A stretch of DNA of 22,500 nt from assembly GCA_934747325.1 (NCBI GenBank), contig CAKVGW010000029.1:1-22500 (forward strand). Direction: 5' to 3'. The stretch's first letter is position 1; each line of letters begins with the position of its first letter. Below, one piece after another: positions 7,299-13,238 of this stretch. This DNA comes from an uncultured Candidatus Melainabacteria bacterium (GTDB lineage: Bacteria > Cyanobacteriota > Vampirovibrionia > Gastranaerophilales > Gastranaerophilaceae). The translations under genes and the position numbers were made by a program. A model generated the notes under the pieces. The model was not told where the DNA came from, searched no databases, and was given only the letters and a program-made list of their open reading frames with translations.

Positions 7299-7652
7299 TA
7301 AAATTATATCCTATATCTATTATAAACAAAAGTTGTTTTTTGTGTTCAGTTAAATGATGGAGAAATAAAAAATAAAACTAATTGCTTGACATGTACAATT
7401 GTGGGATTAATTAGAACCGAAATAATCCGGCTTTTTATAAACCCTTTTTATTAATTTAAACACTTATTGTCAGGCAGTGTCTGCCTACATACTAATAAAG
7501 CTTTATTCAACCTTCGCTCTAATATTTTATTTAAAAGTTAATGGTGCAAAAAATTGCACCCTACTATTGCTAAGCAAAAATATGTTCAAGATAAAACATA
7601 TTTTATTAAGAAAAAAGTAGGGTACAATTTTTGCACTATTCACTTTTGATAA
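7299..7652. other. 354-bp non-coding region with several inverted repeats
   Basis: No credible coding frame is visible. It holds TTGACA (7386-7391) followed 16 nt later by TAATTA (7408-7413), a weak plus-strand promoter candidate with no gene behind it. A 6-bp hairpin follows, AGGCAG-TGT-CTGCCT (7472-7486), then the large nested inverted repeat at 7533-7647 described separately. The left side would carry the promoter of the secreted protein ending upstream on the minus strand, but I cannot pick a clear one. Confidence 0.5.
7533..7647. repeat. Large nested inverted repeat (about 115 nt)
   Basis: The left arm (7533-7565) contains AAAAGTTAATGGTGC and CACCCTACT; its imperfect reverse complement (AGTAGGGTACAATTTTTGC onward) occupies 7616-7647. 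The left arm is itself a perfect hairpin, GGTGCAA-AAAA-TTGCACC (7543-7560). Between the arms lies a second perfect 10-bp inverted repeat, AAAATATGTT/AACATATTTT, around 7577-7604. It begins just after the stop of the minus-strand small gene. It could be that gene's terminator, a REP/BIME-like element or a small non-autonomous mobile element; no target-site duplication is evident. Confidence 0.65.
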
Positions 7653-7988
7653 CTAATTCAAAGAAGTTGTAGCAAAGCTTGCAGCTTCTTCATAAGGATT
7701 AGCTACGCCTGCATCTTGTGCAGCTTTCAAAGCAGTTTCAAACGCTTCATCAGAGTTTTCAGCGACTTGAGGATTGTCTAATAAAACTTTTAAATCGTGT
7801 TGAGTATCATCAGCGCCTTTAAATAACATTGAACGACCTAACGCTTCTGCTTTTGGATCAGAAAAATCGTTGATTTTAGGTGCGTCAGCCTCAACTGGTG
7901 CTTGTTGTGGAACATCAACTTGAGTTTTTTGAATTCCACCAAAATTCATTTGATTAACACTAAATTTAGGACCATTAATTTCACTCAT
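7653..7988 (-). CDS. Small acidic protein of unknown function
   Basis: 111 residues, no recognised family, no signal peptide or membrane segment. The N-terminus (GPKFSVNQMNFGGIQ) looks like a short conserved-type motif, followed by a proline/glutamine/alanine-rich stretch (VDVPQQAPVEADAP). The C-terminal half is helical, acidic and alanine-rich. It is probably real: a good ribosome-binding site (GAGGTA) precedes the ATG, a plausible promoter lies at 8023-8049, and a structured repeat follows the stop. An HLR1-like box sits about 120 nt upstream of the start codon. No function is proposed. Confidence 0.7.
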   Translation of the reverse strand: MSEINGPKFSVNQMNFGGIQKTQVDVPQQAPVEADAPKINDFSDPKAEALGRSMLFKGADDTQHDLKVLLDNPQVAENSDEAFETALKAAQDAGVANPYEEAASFATTSLN

Positions 7989-8022
7989 GTTTTATACCTC
8001 GTTTTAATTATTTAATTATTCA

Positions 8023-8049
8023 ATTATATCATATTTTTAGAATTATCAA
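8023..8049 (-). promoter_or_regulatory. Sigma-70-type promoter for the small acidic protein gene
   Basis: On the minus strand, TTGATA (8049-8044), a 15-nt spacer, TATAAT (8028-8023). The -10 is perfect and the spacer slightly short. Start would be near 8016. Confidence 0.45.
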
Positions 8050-8106
8050 CCATCCATTTGTTCTAAAACGTGTAAATAAATTTTTTTGCTAGTTAAACTT
8101 AAGTTT

Positions 8107-8124
8107 TTTACAAAAATTTACAAA
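8107..8124. promoter_or_regulatory. HLR1-like direct repeat (OmpR-type regulator box), site 2
   Basis: TTTACAAAAATTTACAAA, identical to the site at 5234-5251, and identical for 19 nt in all. The two TTTACA units are 10 nt apart, as in the cyanobacterial HLR1 box for RpaB. It lies about 90-110 nt upstream of the predicted start for the small acidic protein gene and inside the spacer after umuC. Confidence 0.45.
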
Positions 8125-8158
8125 ACACCTTTCAATGAAGCCTTACAGCTTAAAATCT

Positions 8159-9379
8159 TTAAACGTCCTTCGGGTTTGTCAAAAAACCTTGGGAAAATGG
8201 TACTTCTTTATCTATAAATCCTGTTCGTACAATGTTGCGTCCAAATTTTTGTTCAAGCTTATCCAAACTTTTACCCAATTTTTCTTTTTGTTCTTTTTTT
8301 GTATCGGTGTCAAACAAAATTAATTGTTCTTCCGAACATAAATTAAAATCCTCAAGCACAATTCCAACGCTTCTATACAAGACATTTGAAGAATACATGC
8401 TTTCTAATATCGAAAATGCGCTTTTCGATATTTCAAATTCAAAATTTACCGGAACTCTCAATGTAATTTTCGAATAAAGTGTTCTAAAATCTTTTGTTTT
8501 CAAAATAACGCCAATTGTTGAGGCTTTGCAATTAATTTTTCTCAACCTTGTACAAACGTCATGGATATGGATAGAAAGCTCGTTTTTTAAAAAATTCAAA
8601 TCCGAAGAAAATTCCAAAAATGATTTTGTATCACTTATTGATTTAGGAAGTTCAATCTCGTTAGAAATTGGGGAAATCATGATTCCTAAAAGCTCTGATT
8701 TAATTGCAAGTCCATTTTTGCCAAATCTTGATTTTATCCAAGCATCATCCTTTAGCACGTAATCATAAGCTGTTCGGACTCCCAGACCCCAAAGTTTTGC
8801 GCCAAGCTTTCTGCCAATTCCCCAAACTTCTTGTATATCGGTGTGTTTAAGGAGTTCTGTAAGTTTGCATTTGCCAACCAAAGCAATGTGCGTACTTGTG
8901 TTTTTTGATTTATCAGAAGCTAATTTTGCAATAGTTTTAGTTCCGGCTACACCAATAGATACAGGAATATCAACTTCCTTTAAAATTCTCTGTTGCAATT
9001 CATAAGCAAGCTTGAAGTAGTTTTTCTTATATAATTTTGTTAGTCCGGTAAAATCAACAAACGCTTCATCAATCGAATAAACTTGAACATTCGGACTGTA
9101 TTCTTTCAAGATTTTCATCACCATGCCTGAAATCTTTGTATATGCGTAATGATTCGCAGTAATATAAATACCTTCAGGATATTTTTCAACGGCTTGAAAA
9201 AGTGGAATTCCCATCGGTATTCCAAGCATTTTTGCTTCGCGAGAACGCGCAATTACACATCCGCGTTCACCTGAAACAACAGACACCGGCAAGCCCTTAA
9301 GCTCCGGATTAAGTTTTCTTTCACAAGACACAAAAAAGCTGTCACAATCTATTAAAGCTATGTATTTCTGATTAGTCAT
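8159..9379 (-). CDS. umuC: Y-family DNA polymerase, UmuC (DNA polymerase V subunit) type
   Basis: A 406-residue translesion polymerase. DCDSFF (residues 11-16) carries the first metal aspartate and YSIDEAF (101-107) carries D104 and E105, the other catalytic residues. SREAKMLGIPMG (46-57) is typical of the UmuC branch rather than DinB, as is the length close to E. coli UmuC (422). Helix-hairpin-helix and little-finger regions follow. It lets replication pass damaged bases at the cost of errors. The start codon is 2 nt after the stop of an upstream 74-codon gene (TAA-CC-ATG) with no clear ribosome-binding site of its own, which suggests translational coupling. No umuD is in the window: the upstream gene is not UmuD-like. 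I see no LexA-type operator in the region upstream of the operon. Confidence 0.9.
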   Translation of the reverse strand: MTNQKYIALIDCDSFFVSCERKLNPELKGLPVSVVSGERGCVIARSREAKMLGIPMGIPLFQAVEKYPEGIYITANHYAYTKISGMVMKILKEYSPNVQVYSIDEAFVDFTGLTKLYKKNYFKLAYELQQRILKEVDIPVSIGVAGTKTIAKLASDKSKNTSTHIALVGKCKLTELLKHTDIQEVWGIGRKLGAKLWGLGVRTAYDYVLKDDAWIKSRFGKNGLAIKSELLGIMISPISNEIELPKSISDTKSFLEFSSDLNFLKNELSIHIHDVCTRLRKINCKASTIGVILKTKDFRTLYSKITLRVPVNFEFEISKSAFSILESMYSSNVLYRSVGIVLEDFNLCSEEQLILFDTDTKKEQKEKLGKSLDKLEQKFGRNIVRTGFIDKEVPFSQGFLTNPKDV

Positions 9380-9381
9380 GG

Positions 9382-9606
9382 TTATTCAAACGTATAATTT
9401 ACTGTCTTTTCTTTCCAGTTGTACTGTTTTTTCTGACGACAAATTTCCATAAGCAGACCTTGTTTATACCTTGAAACATACCATTTGTGAAATTTCAAAG
9501 CGCGATTTAAATCTGTCGTTTTAAATTTTTCTATCCTTTTTCCGCCCTTAACCTCAATCATTTTGTAAAGAGCTTCAACTTGTTCACCAGTATCAATATC
9601 CAACAT
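9382..9606 (-). CDS. Small basic protein of unknown function, co-transcribed with umuC
   Basis: 74 residues, rich in lysine and tyrosine, no signal peptide or membrane segment and no family I recognise. It ends with WKEKTVNYTFE and its stop codon is 2 nt from the umuC start, so the two are almost certainly made from one mRNA. Only a weak ribosome-binding site precedes the ATG at 9606. In many bacteria umuD occupies this position, but UmuD is larger and has a serine/lysine peptidase core that is absent here. It could be a regulator or accessory factor of the polymerase, or unrelated. Confidence 0.6.
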   Translation of the reverse strand: MLDIDTGEQVEALYKMIEVKGGKRIEKFKTTDLNRALKFHKWYVSRYKQGLLMEICRQKKQYNWKEKTVNYTFE

Positions 9607-9648
9607 AATAACAGTTTAGCATGTCTTACATAAAAATGCTTTCAAGTT

Positions 9649-9678
9649 TTGCTATTTTCATATTGCTTATTATATAGT
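9649..9678 (+). promoter_or_regulatory. Sigma-70-type promoter for the glycosyltransferase pair
   Basis: TTGCTA (9649-9654), an 18-nt spacer, TATAGT (9673-9678). The start codon at 9703 lies about 18 nt after the expected transcription start. Confidence 0.4.
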
Positions 9679-9702
9679 ATGATTATTTTAAAAGAGGTTA
9701 CA

Positions 9703-10665
9703 ATGAGCGAAAACAAAACAAAACTTGCAATTATTATTCCATGTTTCAATGAAGAATTAGTGGTTGAATCAACTGTAAAAACGCTTTTGAATGTTTTAGA
9801 CAAAATTATCGCAAAAGGAAAAATTTCTGAAGACAGCTATATTTATCTTGTTGATGACGGTTCTAAAGACAAAACATGGGAAATTATTGAAAACTTGCAC
9901 CAAACTTATGGCGCAAGAGTTAAGGGTACAAAGTTTATTCGTAATTATGGTAACCAAAAAGCACTTATCGCAGGACTTTTGGGCGTTAAAAACATCGGAT
10001 GTGATTGTGTAATTTCAATTGATGCAGATTTACAGCAAGATGAAAACGCAATAGAAACTTTTATCGACGAGTATCATAACGGCGCGGAAATTGTTTCCGG
10101 TATCAGAAACGACCGTAAAACCGATTCGTTTTTCAAAAAATACACAGCTCTTTGTTTTTACAAATTGATGAATATTTTAGGCGTAAAAATTCCGCCAAAT
10201 CATTCTGATTTTCGTTTGGTAAGTTCTAAAGGGCTTGAAATTTTAGAAAAATATCAAGAAGCAGGTTTGTTTTTGCGCGGATTTTTCCATGAAATTGGCT
10301 TAAAAACAGCTTATGTGCATTTTAATGTTAAGCCGAGAGCATTAGGTTCTTCAAAGTTTAATTTCTTTTCGCTTACAAGTCTTGCTCTCAATGGTATTAC
10401 GGCTTTCAGTATTGTTCCTCTCAGAATAATTGCTGCTGTTGGCGTTTTAACTGTTTTAGGCAGTTTTTTACTCGCAATAGAAGTTGTTTTTGAAAAATAT
10501 TTTTTACATAATACACCTAGTGGCTGGGCTACGCTTGTTGTTTTGCTTGCTTTTTTTGGCGGTTTGCAATTATTCTGTTTAGGAATTATTGGCGAATATT
10601 TAGGACAAATTTTTAATGAAGTTAAAGCAAGACCTCGTTATATTAAAGAAAAAGAACTTATTTAA
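9703..10665 (+). CDS. Membrane glycosyltransferase family 2 (GtrB/DPM/ArnC-like)
   Basis: 320 residues from the ATG at 9703, chosen because AGAGG lies 5-6 nt upstream and the GT2 fold starts at once (KLAIIIPCFNEE). DDGS (51-54) and IDADLQQD (106-113) are the nucleotide-sugar and metal sites of GT-A enzymes. HSDFRLV and PRALGSSKF are typical of the polyprenyl-phosphate hexosyltransferase branch. Two C-terminal membrane helices lie at about 239-260 and 276-300. The likely reaction is transfer of a sugar from a nucleotide donor to undecaprenyl phosphate, feeding glycan decoration at the cell envelope. The donor sugar is not predictable. The next gene starts 5 nt after the stop, so the pair is an operon. 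Confidence 0.88.
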   Translation: MSENKTKLAIIIPCFNEELVVESTVKTLLNVLDKIIAKGKISEDSYIYLVDDGSKDKTWEIIENLHQTYGARVKGTKFIRNYGNQKALIAGLLGVKNIGCDCVISIDADLQQDENAIETFIDEYHNGAEIVSGIRNDRKTDSFFKKYTALCFYKLMNILGVKIPPNHSDFRLVSSKGLEILEKYQEAGLFLRGFFHEIGLKTAYVHFNVKPRALGSSKFNFFSLTSLALNGITAFSIVPLRIIAAVGVLTVLGSFLLAIEVVFEKYFLHNTPSGWATLVVLLAFFGGLQLFCLGIIGEYLGQIFNEVKARPRYIKEKELI

Positions 10666-10670
10666 AGGTT

Positions 10671-12515
10671 ATGGAAAATTTTGAAACTGCAACACATACA
10701 AAAGAACAAGATTTGATGTTTGAACGACCTTCAAAAGAAGTTGTTCAGCAGTTTGAAAATGTAGATATGTTTCATGATTTTAAGACTCAATTTAGGTTTT
10801 TGAGAAAAAATCTATCATCTTTATTAAGAAAAACGTTGAAAAAAGATTTTAAACAGGTTCTGATTATAACTGTTCAAAAACCGCCTGTTGATTATATTTT
10901 GGCGTTTAGGAAACAATATCCCGATAAAGATATTAAAGTTCTTGTACCTGTAAATAACGTTGAAAATTTGGAAAAAACAAATATTAGTTTTGATTTCTTT
11001 TTGCAAAACAAAAACAATGAAGCGAGATTGTACAAATTTCCGAGGAATGCGGAGAATGTAGAAATTTTCGGTTTATATTCTTCTGCTTTTTTCACTCTTG
11101 AGAATAATGATTTTTCTAAACTTCAATTTTTAGCACCGTTTATGAAAGCGGTTAGAATATGTGCAAAAAAAATCAAGCCCGACATTATTCATGCGGATAA
11201 CATTCCGTTCTTTTTAGGTGCAGAATTTGAAAATAAATTGCCTTACCCGATTAGAGTTTTTCAAGTTGTTGATGACTTTTATACCGAAGAAAATGAGCAA
11301 ATTGAGCCGTTTTGGGCTGCAATAAATCTAGTAAACCAACAGGGGATGAAAAAACTTTGTCGAGATAAAATTATACAGAAATGTATTGCTTCGCTTTTTA
11401 ATTTGCATAGCACAAAGAATTTTAAACAAATGCGTGAATGTTTGGATTTTATTTATCAAAATTATGTGAAATTTAGAGAAAATATTAATAGAGAAGAAGA
11501 ACTAAATGAAAATATTTTGTTTAAAAGAATGAATTCAAGGATACTTAAGCTTTTTCCTGAATTACGTTTTGAAAATTTTAGTTATTATGACAAAATGTAT
11601 TTTACGCTCAAAAAAACAGATTTTTGGGCTGTGATTTCTGAAAGCTATTATAAAGAAATTTTTGTAAATTCTTGTATGGATTTAAAAACCAGAATTAATC
11701 AAACCAAGTCAAAAAGCGGATTTGTGAACTTAGGCGTTGGAGAGATTAAAACAAAACTTTACCAGCCTTTTAATGTCGGTAATTTTAGAGAGTTAAGACA
11801 AAAAAATAAAACATATTTGTTGAAAGAATTTTCGGCGCAAAGAGTAAAAACAAAATTTGTGGATATTAATCTTTTGAAATCAGAAGATTGCGAAATTAGA
11901 GGTTATCTTGATTCTTTTTATGAATCACCGCTTATATTTGTAAAATTTGATAATGATATTTTTAAAAGCGGGGTTGATGTTGCGCTCAATTCAATTTTAA
12001 AGCTTTTTGAATTAAGAAAAAATATTCAGGTGATTGTTAATATACCAAACGGTTTAAGTAATAATTTTATAAAATCTTGGGTTGAATTTTTGGAAAATAA
12101 TTTTGATTTTAATGGCAGATGGTTGTTTATAGATGGCAAAATTAATATAGAACAATTTTATGCAGCCTCTGACATTAATCTATTGCCAAGACGTATTAAT
12201 AGTTCTGATATAGAATATCTTAGTGGCATGAAATTAGGTTGTATTCCGATTGCATCAAGAGTTGGAATACTTAATGACACTGTTGCGGATATTTTTGAAG
12301 ATATGGTTTTGGGGTGCGGATTTAAAACAAAAAAATCACTTTTGAATGACGAGAACGCAGAAGAGGATTATCTTGCAATATTAAATAAGGCGTTAAATTT
12401 GTATACTAATAATCCTGCGAGTTGGAATTTGTTAATCAAAAATGCGATGAATTATGATGCATATTGGAATTTTAAAACCATAGAAAAATATAACGAAATC
12501 TATGAAATGATGTGA
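10671..12515 (+). CDS. Divergent GT5 (glycogen/starch synthase)-like glycosyltransferase, possibly degenerate
   Basis: 614 residues. The first ~70 residues are charged and helical. Two regions recall glycogen synthase. KPDIIHADNIPFFLGAEF (about 168-185) matches the P-D-I-V-H-A-H-D-W segment of the N-terminal domain. FYAASDINLLPRR...SGMKLGCIPIASRVGILNDTV (about 495-537) matches the C-terminal A-S-D-x-x-L-x-P-S...M-x-Y-G-T-x-P-I...G-G-L-x-D-T-V signature. The E-P-C-G donor-binding residues are replaced by INSSD, the second glycine of GGL is missing, and no K-x-G-G-L motif is seen near the N-terminus. About 150 residues of helix (around 210-360) interrupt the usual layout. The fold is probably GT-B, but glycogen synthesis is doubtful. 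It overlaps the GT2 unit transcriptionally, 5 nt away, so it may modify the same lipid-linked glycan or act as a partner of it. The ribosome-binding AAAGG is only 2 nt from the ATG. Confidence 0.55.
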   Translation: MENFETATHTKEQDLMFERPSKEVVQQFENVDMFHDFKTQFRFLRKNLSSLLRKTLKKDFKQVLIITVQKPPVDYILAFRKQYPDKDIKVLVPVNNVENLEKTNISFDFFLQNKNNEARLYKFPRNAENVEIFGLYSSAFFTLENNDFSKLQFLAPFMKAVRICAKKIKPDIIHADNIPFFLGAEFENKLPYPIRVFQVVDDFYTEENEQIEPFWAAINLVNQQGMKKLCRDKIIQKCIASLFNLHSTKNFKQMRECLDFIYQNYVKFRENINREEELNENILFKRMNSRILKLFPELRFENFSYYDKMYFTLKKTDFWAVISESYYKEIFVNSCMDLKTRINQTKSKSGFVNLGVGEIKTKLYQPFNVGNFRELRQKNKTYLLKEFSAQRVKTKFVDINLLKSEDCEIRGYLDSFYESPLIFVKFDNDIFKSGVDVALNSILKLFELRKNIQVIVNIPNGLSNNFIKSWVEFLENNFDFNGRWLFIDGKINIEQFYAASDINLLPRRINSSDIEYLSGMKLGCIPIASRVGILNDTVADIFEDMVLGCGFKTKKSLLNDENAEEDYLAILNKALNLYTNNPASWNLLIKNAMNYDAYWNFKTIEKYNEIYEMM

Positions 12516-12655
12516 TAGATAAGAGAAAAATTAAGTAGAAATCTAATATACAATATTATATATTTTAATAATATTTAAATTAAAAAATTCCCCATCTGTG
12601 CAATATTATAAAGCATATAAATATTATAAAATATTCGCTTGTTAGAAGTCACGAG
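12516..12655. other. Extremely AT-rich spacer
   Basis: Nearly all A and T, apart from CCCC around 12590-12593. AATATTATA occurs several times (around 12552, 12602 and 12621). No terminator for the glycosyltransferase operon is obvious, and many TATAAT-like hexamers make a promoter for the next small gene impossible to choose. Confidence 0.4.
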
Positions 12656-12668
12656 ATGGAGGTATTTT

Positions 12669-12895
12669 ATGACAAGTTATTTAAACAGAAGCGGTATAAT
12701 GTAAAGGCTTATGAAATCGGAACGGACTATATCATAGTAATATTTAATGGTGGAGCTGAGCGCAACTACTTGTATACTTATAATTCTACAGGGCAAGAAA
12801 ATGTTGAAAAGATGAAAAAAATGACAGAAAGTGTATATGGTTTAAATAGTTTTATAAGCAGATTTATCAAAAATCATTATGCAAGAAAATGGTAA
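12669..12895 (+). pseudogene. Small KTSC-like protein gene with an apparent frameshift
   Basis: An uninterrupted frame runs from 12656 to 12895 (79 codons), but its ATG overlaps a strong ribosome-binding site (GGAGG, 12658-12662). That site is ideally placed for a different ATG at 12669. From 12669 the reading is MTSYLNRSGIM then stop at 12702. YLNRSG in this frame followed by NVKAYEIGTDYIIVIF (from 12698) in the other frame resembles the beginning of KTSC-domain-like small proteins. One base is therefore missing near 12693-12700. The downstream part ends with GLNSFISRFIKNHYARKW, typical of such proteins. No slippery heptamer is present, so a programmed shift is unlikely. It is either a recent pseudogene or an assembly error. 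The alternative is a genuine 79-residue protein starting at 12656 without a ribosome-binding site. Confidence 0.55.
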
Positions 12896-12948
12896 TAGGT
12901 TTTATAAATATTTTTAGCTAGAATGTCTGAAATACAATAGAGTTTAAG

Positions 12949-12977
12949 ATTATGCCGTAAAGATGGGAGTGTGAAAC
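12949..12977 (+). promoter_or_regulatory. Orphan copy of the sigma-28-like -10/start region
   Basis: ATTATGCCGTAAA (12949-12961), 7 nt, GTGTGAAAC (12969-12977). The same two blocks, 5 nt apart, form the -10 and leader of the sigma-28-type promoter at 5190-5216. Here the -35-like TAGAGTTT (12938-12945) is only 8 nt from GCCG instead of 11, so the promoter may be inactive. No gene follows on the plus strand before the hairpin at 12984-13013. Confidence 0.35.
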
Positions 12978-12983
12978 TTCTAC

Positions 12984-13013
12984 AAAAAAAAGACCTCCGA
13001 AGAAGTCTTTTTT
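12984..13013 (-). terminator. Rho-independent terminator of tRNA-Leu
   Basis: In minus-strand sense, AAAAAAGACTTC, loop TTCG, GAGGTCTTTTTTT. The minus-strand RNA pairs fully with one G-U, whereas the plus-strand RNA would have an A-C mismatch, which points to the tRNA as the gene served. It begins just 5 nt beyond the CCA end. Confidence 0.85.
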
Positions 13014-13017
13014 AAAA

Positions 13018-13099
13018 TGGTGGGCATGAAGAGACTCGAACTCCCACGCTTTCGCACTAGTTCCTAAGACTAGCGTGTCTACCATTCCACCACATGCCC
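13018..13099 (-). tRNA. tRNA-Leu (anticodon UAG)
   Basis: 82 nt with encoded CCA. The acceptor stem GGGCATG (13099-13093) pairs with CATGCCC (13028-13022). The anticodon stem CTAGT/ACTAG encloses loop CTTAGGA, giving anticodon UAG (13066-13064), which reads CUA and probably other CUN codons. The long variable arm TGCGAAAGCG is expected for leucine, and GAGTTCGAGTC forms the T loop. It stands alone between its own promoter (13113-13141) and terminator, divergent from hppA. Confidence 0.97.
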
Positions 13100-13112
13100 A
13101 TGGAACAAATCT

Positions 13113-13141
13113 AATATACCAAGACCAAAATTGTTTGTCAA
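13113..13141 (-). promoter_or_regulatory. Sigma-70 promoter of tRNA-Leu
   Basis: On the minus strand, TTGACA (13141-13136), 17-nt spacer, TATATT (13118-13113). This is a perfect -35, near-perfect -10 and ideal spacing. Start falls about 7 nt before G1 of the tRNA. Confidence 0.8.
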
Positions 13142-13161
13142 GAATCTCATCCCTATAACTG

Positions 13162-13190
13162 TTGTAAATTCTTTAAAAATTATATATAAT
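13162..13190 (+). promoter_or_regulatory. Sigma-70 promoter of hppA
   Basis: TTGTAA (13162-13167), 17-nt spacer, TATAAT (13185-13190). It is back-to-back with the tRNA promoter, whose -35 is 20 nt away. The leader to the hppA ATG is about 42 nt and ends in a strong AAGGAG ribosome-binding site. Confidence 0.7.
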
Positions 13191-13238
13191 ATCTATATTA
13201 GTGTTTAACTAGAGTCTACAAAAAAGAAGGAGAGAGTT

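Noticed and set aside
7386..7413. Plus-strand promoter TTGACA-N16-TAATTA
   Set aside because: The -10 is poor and nothing codes downstream on that strand; mentioned only within the non-coding region.
9607..9702. LexA/SOS box upstream of the umuC operon
   Set aside because: No CTGT-N8-ACAG or GAAC-N4-GTTC type palindrome can be found in the divergent spacer.
12693..12702. Programmed -1 frameshift in the KTSC-like gene
   Set aside because: No X-XXY-YYZ slippery heptamer and no stable downstream hairpin; an indel is simpler.
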